Assembly (NCBI RefSeq): GCF_010686655.1
Contig: NZ_JAAGVY010000006.1
Location: 1 to 64,000, forward strand
Source: Cryomorpha ignava
GTDB taxonomy: Bacteria > Bacteroidota > Bacteroidia > Flavobacteriales_D > Cryomorphaceae
Direction of reading: 5' to 3'
Length of the DNA stretch: 64,000 nucleotides
Made by a program: the position numbers and the translations under genes. The notes beneath the pieces are model-generated. The model did no database searches. It was not told the origin of the DNA and saw only the letters and a program-made list of their open reading frames with translations. Of the stretch, positions 36,705 through 46,490 are shown piece by piece (within the stretch, counting starts at the first letter, position 1; each line of letters starts with the position of its first letter).

Positions 36705-38705
36705 CTAATTATCTTGTTGTTCCTTCGGAATGTAGTCAAAGCTCTGTACCGAGAATTCTGTTCTTCTGTTTTTCTGGTGCGCTGCTTCTTTTTCTTCTTC
36801 GGTTTTCATTTTAGCAATCTGGGCATCAGTAATTCTCAAACGAGATTCTCCATACCCTTTTGCCACCATTCGCTCTGCTGGGATACCCTTTGACTCAAGA
36901 TATGCAACACAACTTTGTGCACGTCGTTGAGAGAGGTCTTTATTATTGGCATCAGAACCGCGTGAATCTGTATGTGCCTGAAGTTCAATAATTATTGTAG
37001 GGTTATCTACCAAAGTTTGATAAAGGAAATCAAGCGAATCTTTAGAATTCACCTCAGCATTCACCTGTAGTTCTGCTTTCGCGAAAGCGTAACGTACTTC
37101 GGGAAATTCAATAGGTTTATCAGGATTGGTAAAAGTAATAAAGTATTCTTTCAAGAAAGTTGTTGACTCATTAAGCCCTACTGTGCTAATCTGATCTTTT
37201 GCCACCAGATAGTCAGGCTTTGAAACTTCGATTGAGTAATTTGTTTCCGGATTGATGTATCTTTCTTCTCCTTTAATTTCGAAAGTAAAGGCTCCGCCAC
37301 CGTCGCTTAAGGCTTCAAACGAAGCTCCGTCGCTTCCCACGACTTTCACAGTAGCTTCTGGTACGGGTAGTTGGGTATCTTTATCGTATACTACACCTTC
37401 CAGCGCAAAAAGCAGAGGCGGCATATTAAATGAATAGATATCATCTTTTCCTTTTCCGCCATTTCTATCACTCGTAAGGTATCCACGCTCTGAATCACCT
37501 TCCCAAATTATTCCAAAATCGTGCCCTATTGAGTTTATCGGAACTCCGAGATTTTCAACATTATTCCAGGTATTATCTCCCGAAGTTTCAGCGCTAAAAA
37601 TATCGAGACCACCCATTCCAATACGTCCGTCTGATGCGAAATAAAGTCGTCCATCTTTGCGAATAAACGGAAACATTTCATTTCCATCTGTATTGATATC
37701 AGGCCCGAGGTTTACGGCTTTTCCGGCTGTGCGCGATGCCTTATCAAAAGGTGCTATCCAAAGATCTTTTCCACCTATTCCGCCGGGCATATCGCTAGCG
37801 AAAATGAGGTATGAGCCGTCGTTTGTCAATGTGGGGTGTCCTACTGTTGTAACATCAGTACTCTCTTCATTTTTTAGCGGAACAAGCTGAGCAGTACTCC
37901 AGTTATTGTCCACTTTTCTGGTTAGAAATATATCACAGCCCTTGTTTTGATCCTTATCGCTTTCGCAACGCGTAAAAAACATCATTGACTTATCGTCGGA
38001 AAGCACGGGAGTAGCTTCATTGTGCTCGGTATTGATGCGATAGGTAAGTCTTTCAGGCTCGCTCCATTTTCCTTTCGAATCGCGGGTTGCGAAGAAAATA
38101 TCCTGAAAGCTCTCGCCGGTGCGCTGATCAATTTCAATACCCTGAGCGCCCTGACGTGATGAGCTAAAATAGATAGTATTATATTCATTATCGGCCCATC
38201 CTGTTCCAAAGTCGTACTCATTAGAGTTGAGCAGCACTTCATTTTGTACGATATATCTGGAAGGCTTATCAAGCATTTCTTGGGCCAGAGTGGCTTCTGC
38301 AAGACCTTCGTCGGCCATATTATCGCCGGGGCTACTGGCTTTGTATTTATTGTAATTTTCTATTGCTTGTTTAAAATCACCTTGGCGGTGATAGGCTTGC
38401 GCCAAATACAAGAATGCTTTTGGATCGTCGAACTGCGCTTTCAACGCTTTATTATACCAAATAATCTGCTGATCATAATCGAGGGTATGGCGGTAAGATT
38501 CGGCTATTTGAAAAAGCATTCTGGCCTTTTCATCCGCATCAGAGGTTTTCGCGTACGCCTTTTTATACATATCTATGGCACCATAGTACGCCTCATTATT
38601 GTAGGCGTTGTCGGCTTCTTTAATAAGTCTCTCAGTTTGAGCCATTGCTAGCGTTCCGCTAAAAGCGAATAAGGCAACCAAGAGGAAGTTTCTAATAATT
38701 TGCAT
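36705..38705 (-). CDS. PorE-like T9SS-associated protein: TPR, PD40 repeats, CNA-B-like, OmpA domain
   Basis: The 666-residue protein has a signal peptide (to LAMAQ), TPR helices (about 22-135, DMYKKAY, QAYHRQGDFKQAIENYNKY), six-blade PD40/WD40-type repeats (about 160-420, IYFSSSRQG, LIFASDMPGGIGGKDLW, LYFASDGRIGMGGLDIF), a carboxypeptidase-regulatory-like beta domain (about 435-505) and a C-terminal OmpA peptidoglycan-binding domain (LQAHTDSRGSDANNKDLSQR). This is the domain order of P. gingivalis PorE, which anchors the T9SS to peptidoglycan. Bacteroidota often have several paralogues of this layout, so assignment to the T9SS is likely rather than certain. Confidence 0.8.
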   Translation of the reverse strand: MQIIRNFLLVALFAFSGTLAMAQTERLIKEADNAYNNEAYYGAIDMYKKAYAKTSDADEKARMLFQIAESYRHTLDYDQQIIWYNKALKAQFDDPKAFLYLAQAYHRQGDFKQAIENYNKYKASSPGDNMADEGLAEATLAQEMLDKPSRYIVQNEVLLNSNEYDFGTGWADNEYNTIYFSSSRQGAQGIEIDQRTGESFQDIFFATRDSKGKWSEPERLTYRINTEHNEATPVLSDDKSMMFFTRCESDKDQNKGCDIFLTRKVDNNWSTAQLVPLKNEESTDVTTVGHPTLTNDGSYLIFASDMPGGIGGKDLWIAPFDKASRTAGKAVNLGPDINTDGNEMFPFIRKDGRLYFASDGRIGMGGLDIFSAETSGDNTWNNVENLGVPINSIGHDFGIIWEGDSERGYLTSDRNGGKGKDDIYSFNMPPLLFALEGVVYDKDTQLPVPEATVKVVGSDGASFEALSDGGGAFTFEIKGEERYINPETNYSIEVSKPDYLVAKDQISTVGLNESTTFLKEYFITFTNPDKPIEFPEVRYAFAKAELQVNAEVNSKDSLDFLYQTLVDNPTIIIELQAHTDSRGSDANNKDLSQRRAQSCVAYLESKGIPAERMVAKGYGESRLRITDAQIAKMKTEEEKEAAHQKNRRTEFSVQSFDYIPKEQQDN

Positions 38706-39530
38706 CTGGAAATTTTTTTGTTACAGCTTCTAAATTAGTCCCGAAAATAAACATAAAGTTCGGATTTTGACGATAAGTATGCAAAACAAGAAAAAAAAAT
38801 TGAGATAATCCGTTTTTTCTGCGAGATGAATTGGTTTGAAACTGGGTTTCTAGCTAACTTTCCAATCCCTCACAATTCTCCCCTGTTTGTCTTTTTAAAA
38901 CCTGCAGAGATTTGAATAAAACACATACCCCTTCCATATTTTTGAATGCGATGAAGTGGCCGACAAAATGTGATTTGACCGTAGTTGCACCTTAGTTAGG
39001 TATAGCGTTGCACCTTAGTAGGCTTTTAAAAATACCGTAGTTGAGTATTGAGTTTGTCTTTGCTTAATATTTTGGTGGGCACTCGTTTATCAGGCCGTAA
39101 AACATGAAAGCCGTTTTCTTACTCTTTTACGATTTTCCCGGTTCGGATTATTATCCCCTGTCAGGATTTGAATTACCGCAGGGTGGATACCTTGCAGAGC
39201 ACGTCGGAGCGAAGCAATTTTATGCTTAAAATATAAAAAGCCTATATCGCAAACAAAAATTTCGGTTTGCTTAATCAAGTGATTCATCTCGCTTTGTCAG
39301 CCTGATATTTATTGGATTTTCACCATTAAAAAAACTACAAATGATAATGGGTTGAAAGCCTGCAGAATTCTTCGGATGCTAAATTCAAAGACCCCAAAGG
39401 TTGGTGAACCTTTGAGGTCTGATGACAAATATTTTCTATCGGATGGTTATCAACGCTCTGGAGGTCTTAGGTAGCCGTCGTATCAATCAATATCATGAAA
39501 CTCCAATCACCAAAAACTAAAAACTAAAAA
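38706..39530. other. Gene-free stretch with repeat debris
   Basis: No convincing gene is seen in these 825 bases. The sequence GTTGCACCTTAGT occurs twice within 25 bases near 38984 and 39006. A degenerate relative of the palindromic repeat (GGTGGATACC, then GAGCACGTCGGAGCGAAGC) lies at 39181-39215. A hairpin lies at 39389-39420, and a short tandem run of AAAACTA lies at about 39510-39535, just beyond the glutamine synthetase stop codon. A 65-codon frame at 39090-39287 (minus) crosses the repeat and is probably fortuitous. Confidence 0.6.
39389..39420 (-). terminator. Long hairpin downstream of glutamine synthetase III
   Basis: AGACCTCAAAGGTT and AACCTTTGGGGTCT (minus reading) form a 14-bp stem with one mismatch and a four-base loop. 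It lies about 110 bases after the gene's stop codon. The following T-rich run is short (CTTTGAATTT), so termination efficiency is uncertain and it may instead be a dispersed repeat. Confidence 0.5.
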
Positions 39531-41720
39531 CTATCTTGTAAACAGCAACTCCCGCAATTTCGGCATTGGCCATAGCTGATCATCAACCAGAAGTTCCAGT
39601 TTATCAACCTGATACCTTATTTCTCCCATGGTTGGTTTTACCTTATCGCAATATGCAATTGCCGCATCGTAGGTGTCTTCAATTTTATTTGCTTTTTTAC
39701 GCTCTTCCACCATTTCATCAACCTTGGTTTTAATAATTTCTACGCGTTCCGAAATTTCTTCTACAATTTGAAGCTGCGTTTTGGTGGCTTTAAGTGCTGA
39801 TGCCTGATTTAGAATTTGATTAATTCCAAGCACATTTTGAATCAGCATGGTCTGGTATCCCAAAGCAACAGGAATGATATGACTGAGGGCAATATCTCCG
39901 CAAATGCGCGATTCAATCTGGATCTGCATCTTGTATTTTTCAAGCTCTATTTCTACTCTGGCTTTTAACTCGCGCTCAGTAAGCACATTTTGTTTTACGT
40001 AGAGATCTATTACTTTTTTGGTGTCGAGCATAACAATAGCACGAGGTGCATCTTTTACATTCGATAAGCCCCGCTTTTTTGCTTCGGCCACCCATTCTTC
40101 GCCATACCCATTTCCTTCAAAACGAATATTTCTTGAATGCTTAATGAGCTTCTGTAGCTCTTTAATAATCGCCTCGTCCTTTTTAACACCCTTGCCAATT
40201 TCGATATCAATCTTGTCTGCAAATTCACCTAATTGCTGCGACACCATAACATTTAGCGCAGTCATCGGCACACCGCAATTGGCCGTAGAGCCCACAGCCC
40301 TAAATTCAAATTTATTTCCTGTAAAGGCAAATGGTGAAGTGCGGTTTCTATCGGTATTATCCAATAAAATCTCGGGTATTTTACCGATGTCAAGCTTTAG
40401 TTGCGTTTTGTCGTCGGGAGTCATTTTTCCGGCTTTCACGCTTTTTTCTAATCTATCAAGCACACGAGTAAGTTCAGACCCAATGAAAACAGAGATAATA
40501 GCAGGTGGAGCTTCGTTGGCACCCAGTCTGTGGTCGTTTCCGGCATTGGCAATATGGGCTCTTAGTACATCAGCGTAATCGTGAATTGCGGCGATGGTAT
40601 TAACCATGAAAGTGAGAAACTGGAGATTTGTTTTCGGATTCTTACCAGGTGAGAGCAAGTTGACTCCGGTATCCGTAGCGAGCGACCAATTATTGTGCTT
40701 TCCGCTTCCGTTTAGGCCTGCAAATGGTTTTTCGTGAAGCAAAATTCTGAAATTGTGCTTGCGGGCTATCTTTTCTAGCAGATCCATCAACAAGAGGTTA
40801 TGGTCATTGGCCAGATTTGTTTCCTCAAACATGGGAGCCACTTCAAACTGATTTGGGGCAACCTCATTGTGCCGCGTGGTAACCGGAATACCAAGCAAAT
40901 GCGATTCCGTTTCAAAATCGCGCATAAACATGTGGATACGCTCGGGAATTGATCCAAAATAATGATCATCAAGCTGTTGCCCCTTTGCGGGATTGTGTCC
41001 AAAAAGTGTCCTTCCGGTAAATTGAATATCGGGACGTGTATTGTAAAGTGAGCTATCAATCAAAAAATACTCCTGCTCCCAGCCAAGCGTAGAAATAACT
41101 TTGGTAACATTTTTATCGAAATACTTGCATACCCGTGTAGCAGATTTATCAATACTGTGCAGCGCTTTGAGAAGCGGCATTTTATTGTCGAGCGCTTCGC
41201 CGGTATACGAAATAAAAATGGTGGGAATGCACAACGTACGCCCAATTAAGAAAGCCGGCGACGAAGGATCCCATGCGGTGTATCCGCGGGCTTCAAACGT
41301 ATTTCGGATTCCACCACTCGGAAAGGAAGAAGCATCGGGCTCTTGCTGTGTAAGATTCGCACCGGCAAATTTCTCAATGGCCTTTCCACCGCCAAGAGGT
41401 GTAAAAAAGGAATCGTGCTTTTCGGCCGTAGAGCCAGTAAGCGGCTGAAACCAGTGGGTGTAATGCGTTGCGCCCATAGAGATAGCCCAATCTTTCATTG
41501 CCGAGGCTACCTGATCTGCAACAGCGCGTGGAATACGTTTACCAGTATTCATAGATTCATTTACAGACTGCAAGGCATCATCTGCAAGATATTCTCGCAT
41601 CTTGTCCATTACAAAGACACGTTTTGAGAAATAATCTGAAATTTTTACTGAGGGAGTTTCGACGTGAATCGGTTTACGATCCAATACATCTTCGAGTGCT
41701 TTAAAGCGAAAGCTTGCCAT
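39531..41720 (-). CDS. glnN: Glutamine synthetase type III
   Basis: The 729-residue enzyme makes glutamine from glutamate, ammonia and ATP and belongs to the large GSIII form typical of Bacteroidota. Diagnostic stretches are GWEQEYFLIDSSLYNTRPDI, VTTRHNEVAPNQFEVAPMFE, HEKPFAGLNGSGKHNNWSLA and NRTSPFAFTGNKFEFRAVGS. The C-terminal part is the GSIII-specific helical region. It stands alone, with a gap of about 140 bases to the antiporter gene upstream. A possible -7 element TATTTTTG lies on the minus strand at about 41747-41754, without a clear -33 match. Confidence 0.95.
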   Translation of the reverse strand: MASFRFKALEDVLDRKPIHVETPSVKISDYFSKRVFVMDKMREYLADDALQSVNESMNTGKRIPRAVADQVASAMKDWAISMGATHYTHWFQPLTGSTAEKHDSFFTPLGGGKAIEKFAGANLTQQEPDASSFPSGGIRNTFEARGYTAWDPSSPAFLIGRTLCIPTIFISYTGEALDNKMPLLKALHSIDKSATRVCKYFDKNVTKVISTLGWEQEYFLIDSSLYNTRPDIQFTGRTLFGHNPAKGQQLDDHYFGSIPERIHMFMRDFETESHLLGIPVTTRHNEVAPNQFEVAPMFEETNLANDHNLLLMDLLEKIARKHNFRILLHEKPFAGLNGSGKHNNWSLATDTGVNLLSPGKNPKTNLQFLTFMVNTIAAIHDYADVLRAHIANAGNDHRLGANEAPPAIISVFIGSELTRVLDRLEKSVKAGKMTPDDKTQLKLDIGKIPEILLDNTDRNRTSPFAFTGNKFEFRAVGSTANCGVPMTALNVMVSQQLGEFADKIDIEIGKGVKKDEAIIKELQKLIKHSRNIRFEGNGYGEEWVAEAKKRGLSNVKDAPRAIVMLDTKKVIDLYVKQNVLTERELKARVEIELEKYKMQIQIESRICGDIALSHIIPVALGYQTMLIQNVLGINQILNQASALKATKTQLQIVEEISERVEIIKTKVDEMVEERKKANKIEDTYDAAIAYCDKVKPTMGEIRYQVDKLELLVDDQLWPMPKLRELLFTR

Positions 41721-41859
41721 GTGGTGAGAGAGGTTTTATTTACGGCAAAAATAAACCCAGAAAAGCGGAAAAAATAGAAATATTTTTGATTTTTTTCAAC
41801 ACCCCAAAATTTTAGAGGGGTGCGCTTAGTTTTTTTAAGCTTTTTCGTGGAAACACCCC

Positions 41860-42825
41860 CTACAAAATAGGCCCAGATAGCAATAAATACATAAATGTAA
41901 TATAAGATGCTAGCAAAACGAATCCTTGCCAGCGGCCCATTTTAAAACCGACAATACTTAAAGGCAAAATGAGAAATGAGGTGCCGAGCATCCAGAAAAT
42001 ATCGTTGTCCATTATTTCCTGCGCCACTTGTATGGGCTGAATAAGCGATGTGACCCCCAGTATGGCAAGAATATTAAAGAGGTTGGAACCAATTATATTT
42101 CCCAATGAAATATCCTGCTCTTTTTTAAACGCCGCAATAACAGATGCTGCCAGCTCGGGCACGCTAGTGCCAAATGCTACAAGGGAAATGGCAATAACGC
42201 GATCTGAAATCCCGAAATCGCGCGCCACCGTTTCTGCACCTTCCAGAAACCATTTGGCGCCAAAAATAAGTCCAGCAGTTCCTAAAATAATGTAAAGAAT
42301 AAAAACCCAATAGCTTTTTGACTTTGATTTTTCATCATTCGAAGTTTCGGATGTTATTGAATTTGCTTCGGCCTTGAGCCTTTTCTTTCTAACACGGTAA
42401 AAGCTGTAAGAAATAAAGCTCACAAGTAATGTGAGGAAAATAATTCCGTCAAGCCTTGAAATAACTCCATTCAATGCAAACGCGTAAAATAAAACGCTTG
42501 CCAAAATCATTACAACCCAGTCGTAACGCAAGGAATCTCGCTTAATTGCAATTGGAAAAATAATAACGGTAATACCGAGAATCAACGCTACATTGGCAAT
42601 ATTGCTTCCTATTACGTTGCCTATGGCTATATCGGGCTTACCCGCGAGTGCCGCCTGCACAGTAACCACCATCTCTGGCGATGATGTACCGAGTGCAACT
42701 ACCGTCATACCCACCAGCATGGGTGGAACTTGAAGACGAAAGGCAATTCCGGATGCACCTTTAACCAAATAATCACCCCCAAAAACCAGGATAACAAGAC
42801 CGGAAATAATGAGAATAAACTCCAT
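41860..42825 (-). CDS. Na+/Ca2+ exchanger family (CaCA) antiporter
   Basis: The 321-residue membrane protein has the two inverted alpha repeats of the CaCA family: VVALGTSSPEMVVTVQAALA with GNVIGSNIANVALILG in the first half, and LVAFGTSVPELAASVIAAFK with GNIIGSNLFNILAILG in the second. The paired acidic residues in GTSxPE bind cation. About ten membrane helices are predicted by eye, split by a charged cytoplasmic loop (residues 150-170). It follows tatA by three bases and is probably cotranscribed. Confidence 0.92.
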   Translation of the reverse strand: MEFILIISGLVILVFGGDYLVKGASGIAFRLQVPPMLVGMTVVALGTSSPEMVVTVQAALAGKPDIAIGNVIGSNIANVALILGITVIIFPIAIKRDSLRYDWVVMILASVLFYAFALNGVISRLDGIIFLTLLVSFISYSFYRVRKKRLKAEANSITSETSNDEKSKSKSYWVFILYIILGTAGLIFGAKWFLEGAETVARDFGISDRVIAISLVAFGTSVPELAASVIAAFKKEQDISLGNIIGSNLFNILAILGVTSLIQPIQVAQEIMDNDIFWMLGTSFLILPLSIVGFKMGRWQGFVLLASYITFMYLLLSGPIL

Positions 42826-42828
42826 AAA

Positions 42829-43062
42829 CTATTTATCTTCTTCTTTACGCTTATCCTCAAATGTATCTTTCATTTGATCTTTTACAGAGTTTGCCGAGTT
42901 TTGAATATCACGCTGTATGTCAGATGTGGCATCTTTTACTTGACGGATTGTGCGCCCCATAGTGCGTGCAATGCCGGGTATCTTATCAGCACCAAAAAAT
43001 ATAAGTATAAACAGCAGTATGACAAATATTTCACCACCACTAACTCCAAAAAGAAGGATCAT
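42829..43062 (-). CDS. tatA: Sec-independent translocase subunit TatA
   Basis: The 77-residue protein has the TatA layout: a short N-terminal membrane helix (GGEIFVILLFILIFFGADKIP), then an amphipathic helix (GIARTMGRTIRQVKDATSDIQ) and a charged tail. It forms the pore of the twin-arginine pathway with TatC, which is not in this window. It leads the tatA-antiporter pair. Confidence 0.88.
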   Translation of the reverse strand: MILLFGVSGGEIFVILLFILIFFGADKIPGIARTMGRTIRQVKDATSDIQRDIQNSANSVKDQMKDTFEDKRKEEDK

Positions 43063-43080
43063 TGTCTTTTAATTCTGGTG

Positions 43081-43105
43081 CAAATGTAAAAAGCCTCTCT
43101 GTACA
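43081..43105 (-). promoter_or_regulatory. Possible promoter for tatA
   Basis: TACATTTG on the minus strand (43088-43081) fits the -7 consensus and lies about 20 bases upstream of the tatA ATG. The nearest TTTG lies only about 15 bases further upstream, inside the secDF terminator hairpin, shorter than the usual spacing, so this is a tentative call. Confidence 0.4.
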
Positions 43106-43119
43106 AAAGAGAGGCTTTT
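43088..43119 (-). terminator. secDF terminator
   Basis: AAAAGCCTCTCT and AGAGAGGCTTTT form a 12-bp stem with a seven-base loop about 25 bases after the secDF stop codon. The stem carries its own A/T-rich base and would work in both directions. Confidence 0.85.
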
Positions 43120-43142
43120 CAATATTATTTCAAACTATTAAT

Positions 43143-46100
43143 CTAAACAGTAGCTTGTACTTCGCGTTTTGGGGCTTCTTCGAGACTCGCACCAGTTTTG
43201 TCAGATAAATCAACAACCAATGGAGACGCAACGTAAAGCGAAGAATATGTTCCTACAAATACACCGAGCATCAGCGCAAAGATAAATCCGCGGATAGACT
43301 CACCACCAAAAATAAAGATGATAAGCAAAACGACAAAGGTGGTAAGCGATGTATTAACGGTACGCGAGAGTGTATCGTTCAAGGCTTTATTTATCACATG
43401 TGCCATTTTTTCTTTACGGTGCTCTGCAATATACTCCCGAATACGGTCAAATACAATTACCGTATCGTTAATAGAGTAACCAACTACAGTGAGTATGGCT
43501 GCAATAAATGCCTGATCAATCTCTAATGAGAATGGAAGAAAACCGTGAAGCAACGAGTAGAACCCGAGTACAATTATAACATCGTGAAACATTCCAGCAA
43601 TAGCTCCTACACCATATTGCCATTTTCTAAATCGGAACACGATATAGGCAAAGATGATAAGCAGCGCAAAGAACACTGCCGACAAAGAAGATGATTGGAA
43701 GTCATCTGAAATGGATGGATCTACTTTACGAGATTCAATAACTGTATATGGATCGTTGAGTTGATCAAGACCTTCATTAAGTGCTTGTTCTACGCGCGAA
43801 TCTGCATCGGTAGCATCATTATCTACCAAAAACTTAGTAGTAATTTTTACCTGATTTGAAGCTCCGAAAGTTTTAACCTCCGGCTCAAGCTTGCGTCCTT
43901 CTTCAACAAACGATGCTGCAAGAACATTACGAACCTCCTCAAGATCTGCCGGTTTGTCAAATCTTACTGTATAGGTTCTACCTCCTGTAAAGTCAACACC
44001 GAAATTCAGACCACGCGTTAATAAACTACCTACACTGATCAAAATCGCAACAGCTGAAATGATGTACGCAATTTTTCTCTTTTTGATAAATGGAATCGTG
44101 CTATTGGTCAAAATTTCTTTAGACCAGCTCATCCAGAATGAAAGGGTTTTTCCTTTTTTCAGTCGGGTATCAAAAATAAGTCGGGTAATAAAGATTGCAG
44201 AGAAAAGCGATGTAAAAATACCGATTATCAAAGTTGTTGCAAATCCTTTTATAGGCCCTGTACCAAGGGTTACAAGTACTATCGCCGTAAGAAGGGTTGT
44301 AAGGTTGGCATCGATAATTGCCGAGTAGGCTTTACTGTAACCTTCCTTCACAGCAGCTTTAACGCTTTTGCCGTTTCGCAATTCCTCTCTTATTCGTTCA
44401 TAGATAAGAACGTTGGCATCTACGGCCATACCGATGGTAAGTACGATACCCGCAATTCCCGGAAGGGTAAGTGCCGCCTTTAGGGATGCCAGCGCACCAA
44501 TAAGGAAGAATAAGTTTGCTATAAGAGCAATGTCAGAAACAAGTCCGGCACCTCTATAATAAAATATCATATATAAAAGCACCACAGCAAGTGCAATTCC
44601 AAATGACAAAAGACCGTCATCAATATTCTGCTGACCCAAAGAAGGTCCTACAACGGACTCATCAACAATATTGGCAGGTGCTGGAAGAGCACCAGCTTTC
44701 AAAAGGTTTGAAAGATCGAGCGCTTCTTGAATTTGATCATTCCGCGAGCCCTGGCCCATGCTAATTGAAGACTGTCCTGTTGGGATTTCGCTTTGAACCA
44801 CCGGAGCCGAATACACATAATTATCAAGTACGATAGCTACAGTGCGTTTCGGATTTTGAGAAGAAGCTTCACGGGTTATATCTTTCCACGCTCTTGCTCC
44901 TTCGCTGTTCATCAGCATAGAAACTTCTACCTGTCCGGTCATATCGTATTGCTGCGAAGCATCTACTATTACAGAACCATCAAGTGGAGCTTTATTATCT
45001 CTCGTATCTACTTTAATAGCGTAAAGACGCATTACATTTCCCGCTCCGGGAGCAGGCTCTGCAGACCATAATAATCTAAGATCATTTGGCAAGATAGCCT
45101 GAACCACTTGTTCTTTTAACATACGGTTTACCGCTCCCGTATCACTTACCGCTGCATAACCAACAACAGATCCCTGTGCAGGACCTCCGTTTTGAGTAAG
45201 CGCCGGGTTCAATTTTGAGAAAAGGGGTAGCTTTTTCAGTTGTTCTGCCTGTGTAAGTTCAGCAGATTTGGCAGCATCTGTCGTATCAGAACCATCTTCT
45301 GAATCAAGACCCAAAAGTTCTGCTTCAGTAAGTGTAGTATCTGTAGCCGCTTGAGCGGTTTCAAGTGTATCTTCGGCAAGCTCGTCTAGCGCGCTGGTAT
45401 CAACCAAAGTGGTATCTAAATCAACACCATTGGTCTCATCTTCATAATCGTTTGGATTGTAATATTCGCTAAGAGCAGTATTTGCCTGATCTAAATAACC
45501 CAGAATTTCAGAATTCTCATAGGTATTCCAGAATTCGAGGTTGGCAGTACTTTTAAGCTGCTTTCTTACGCGGTCTTTATCTTTAACACCCGGTAGTTCA
45601 ACCAGAATTCTACCAGAGAATTGTTGCTTCTGGATAGTCGGTTGGGTTACACCAAATTTATCAATACGTGTTCTGAGAATTTTCTCAGTATTGTTGATGG
45701 CAACTTTTGACTCTTCCTGAAGAATGTCAAGAATCTCTTGGTTTGAAGCATCGCGTGGAAATCGTTCCTTATTATCACGGCTGTGAAATACAGAAGCCAT
45801 TTGCTCATCCGGGAAATTTTTATTCCAGGCTTCGCCAAATAGCGTTACGAAATCAGACTGCGAGTCTTCCCGCATCTTTTTTGCTTCATTTACCGCAGTA
45901 ACTAGTTGTTCGTTTTGAACATTATTACTCAGATTCAAAATTAAATCGGGAATAGAAACCTCAAGGGTTACACTCATACCACCGGCCAAATCGAGACCCA
46001 GATTGATCTGTTTCGATTTGCTCTCTTGGTACGTGTATCCAAAAAGAGGGTAAATCTCCGTATTTGAATTTTGCGCCAAATATTGCGTTTTGTATTTCTC

Positions 46101-46289
46101 CAGAAGATTTGACTCTTCCAATAGTGAAAGTTCTTCACTTGTTGCCGTTCTTACAGAATCTACTTTGTATGCAGCAACCTCTTCCGCTTTATTTTCGAAA
46201 GAAGCCGTTACAAATGAAAATGAGATTTGAAAAAGGCAGGCCAGAGCCAATAGAATGGTAAATAGCCAAATAGCACCTTTGTTTTGCAT
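43143..46289 (-). CDS. secDF: Fused protein translocase subunit SecDF
   Basis: The 1048-residue fusion assists Sec export using the proton gradient. It has two six-helix RND-type halves: a SecD part (QINLGLDLAGGMSVTLEV, GQGSRNDQIQEALDLSNLLKAGALPAP, GMAVDANVLIYERIREELRNG) and a SecF part (GLNFGVDFTGGRTYTVRF, GYSINDTVIVFDRIREYIAE). The SecD half carries a strongly acidic Asp/Thr/Ala-rich insertion at about residues 280-350 between the two conserved parts of the first periplasmic domain. It has its own promoter at 46321-46351 and terminator at 43088-43119. Confidence 0.95.
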   Translation of the reverse strand: MQNKGAIWLFTILLALACLFQISFSFVTASFENKAEEVAAYKVDSVRTATSEELSLLEESNLLEKYKTQYLAQNSNTEIYPLFGYTYQESKSKQINLGLDLAGGMSVTLEVSIPDLILNLSNNVQNEQLVTAVNEAKKMREDSQSDFVTLFGEAWNKNFPDEQMASVFHSRDNKERFPRDASNQEILDILQEESKVAINNTEKILRTRIDKFGVTQPTIQKQQFSGRILVELPGVKDKDRVRKQLKSTANLEFWNTYENSEILGYLDQANTALSEYYNPNDYEDETNGVDLDTTLVDTSALDELAEDTLETAQAATDTTLTEAELLGLDSEDGSDTTDAAKSAELTQAEQLKKLPLFSKLNPALTQNGGPAQGSVVGYAAVSDTGAVNRMLKEQVVQAILPNDLRLLWSAEPAPGAGNVMRLYAIKVDTRDNKAPLDGSVIVDASQQYDMTGQVEVSMLMNSEGARAWKDITREASSQNPKRTVAIVLDNYVYSAPVVQSEIPTGQSSISMGQGSRNDQIQEALDLSNLLKAGALPAPANIVDESVVGPSLGQQNIDDGLLSFGIALAVVLLYMIFYYRGAGLVSDIALIANLFFLIGALASLKAALTLPGIAGIVLTIGMAVDANVLIYERIREELRNGKSVKAAVKEGYSKAYSAIIDANLTTLLTAIVLVTLGTGPIKGFATTLIIGIFTSLFSAIFITRLIFDTRLKKGKTLSFWMSWSKEILTNSTIPFIKKRKIAYIISAVAILISVGSLLTRGLNFGVDFTGGRTYTVRFDKPADLEEVRNVLAASFVEEGRKLEPEVKTFGASNQVKITTKFLVDNDATDADSRVEQALNEGLDQLNDPYTVIESRKVDPSISDDFQSSSLSAVFFALLIIFAYIVFRFRKWQYGVGAIAGMFHDVIIVLGFYSLLHGFLPFSLEIDQAFIAAILTVVGYSINDTVIVFDRIREYIAEHRKEKMAHVINKALNDTLSRTVNTSLTTFVVLLIIFIFGGESIRGFIFALMLGVFVGTYSSLYVASPLVVDLSDKTGASLEEAPKREVQATV

Positions 46290-46320
46290 GCGAATTGATT
46301 TGCGATTTTTTATCGAGCCG

Positions 46321-46351
46321 CAAATATAGATTTAAATGAGTAATTTCCCAA
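46321..46351 (-). promoter_or_regulatory. secDF promoter
   Basis: On the minus strand TTGG (46351-46348), a 19-base spacer and TATATTTG (46328-46321) fit the Bacteroidota promoter pattern with one weak position at -33. The start site would lie near 46314, 25 bases upstream of the secDF ATG. Confidence 0.7.
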
Positions 46352-46490
46352 TCCAGTTTCAAAACCATTTAAAATAATGTAGGGCATTGACAATCTGACG
46401 TGTATAATTTAGTCGGGGAAAATAATTTCTCTATATATACTTTACGAATTGTTAAAGTCTGACGTTTTTTTTAGAATCAAACACAGTACG

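Noticed and set aside
39090-39287. 65-codon minus-strand frame
   Set aside because: The central part is the degenerate palindromic repeat translated, and no homologous pattern is recognised.
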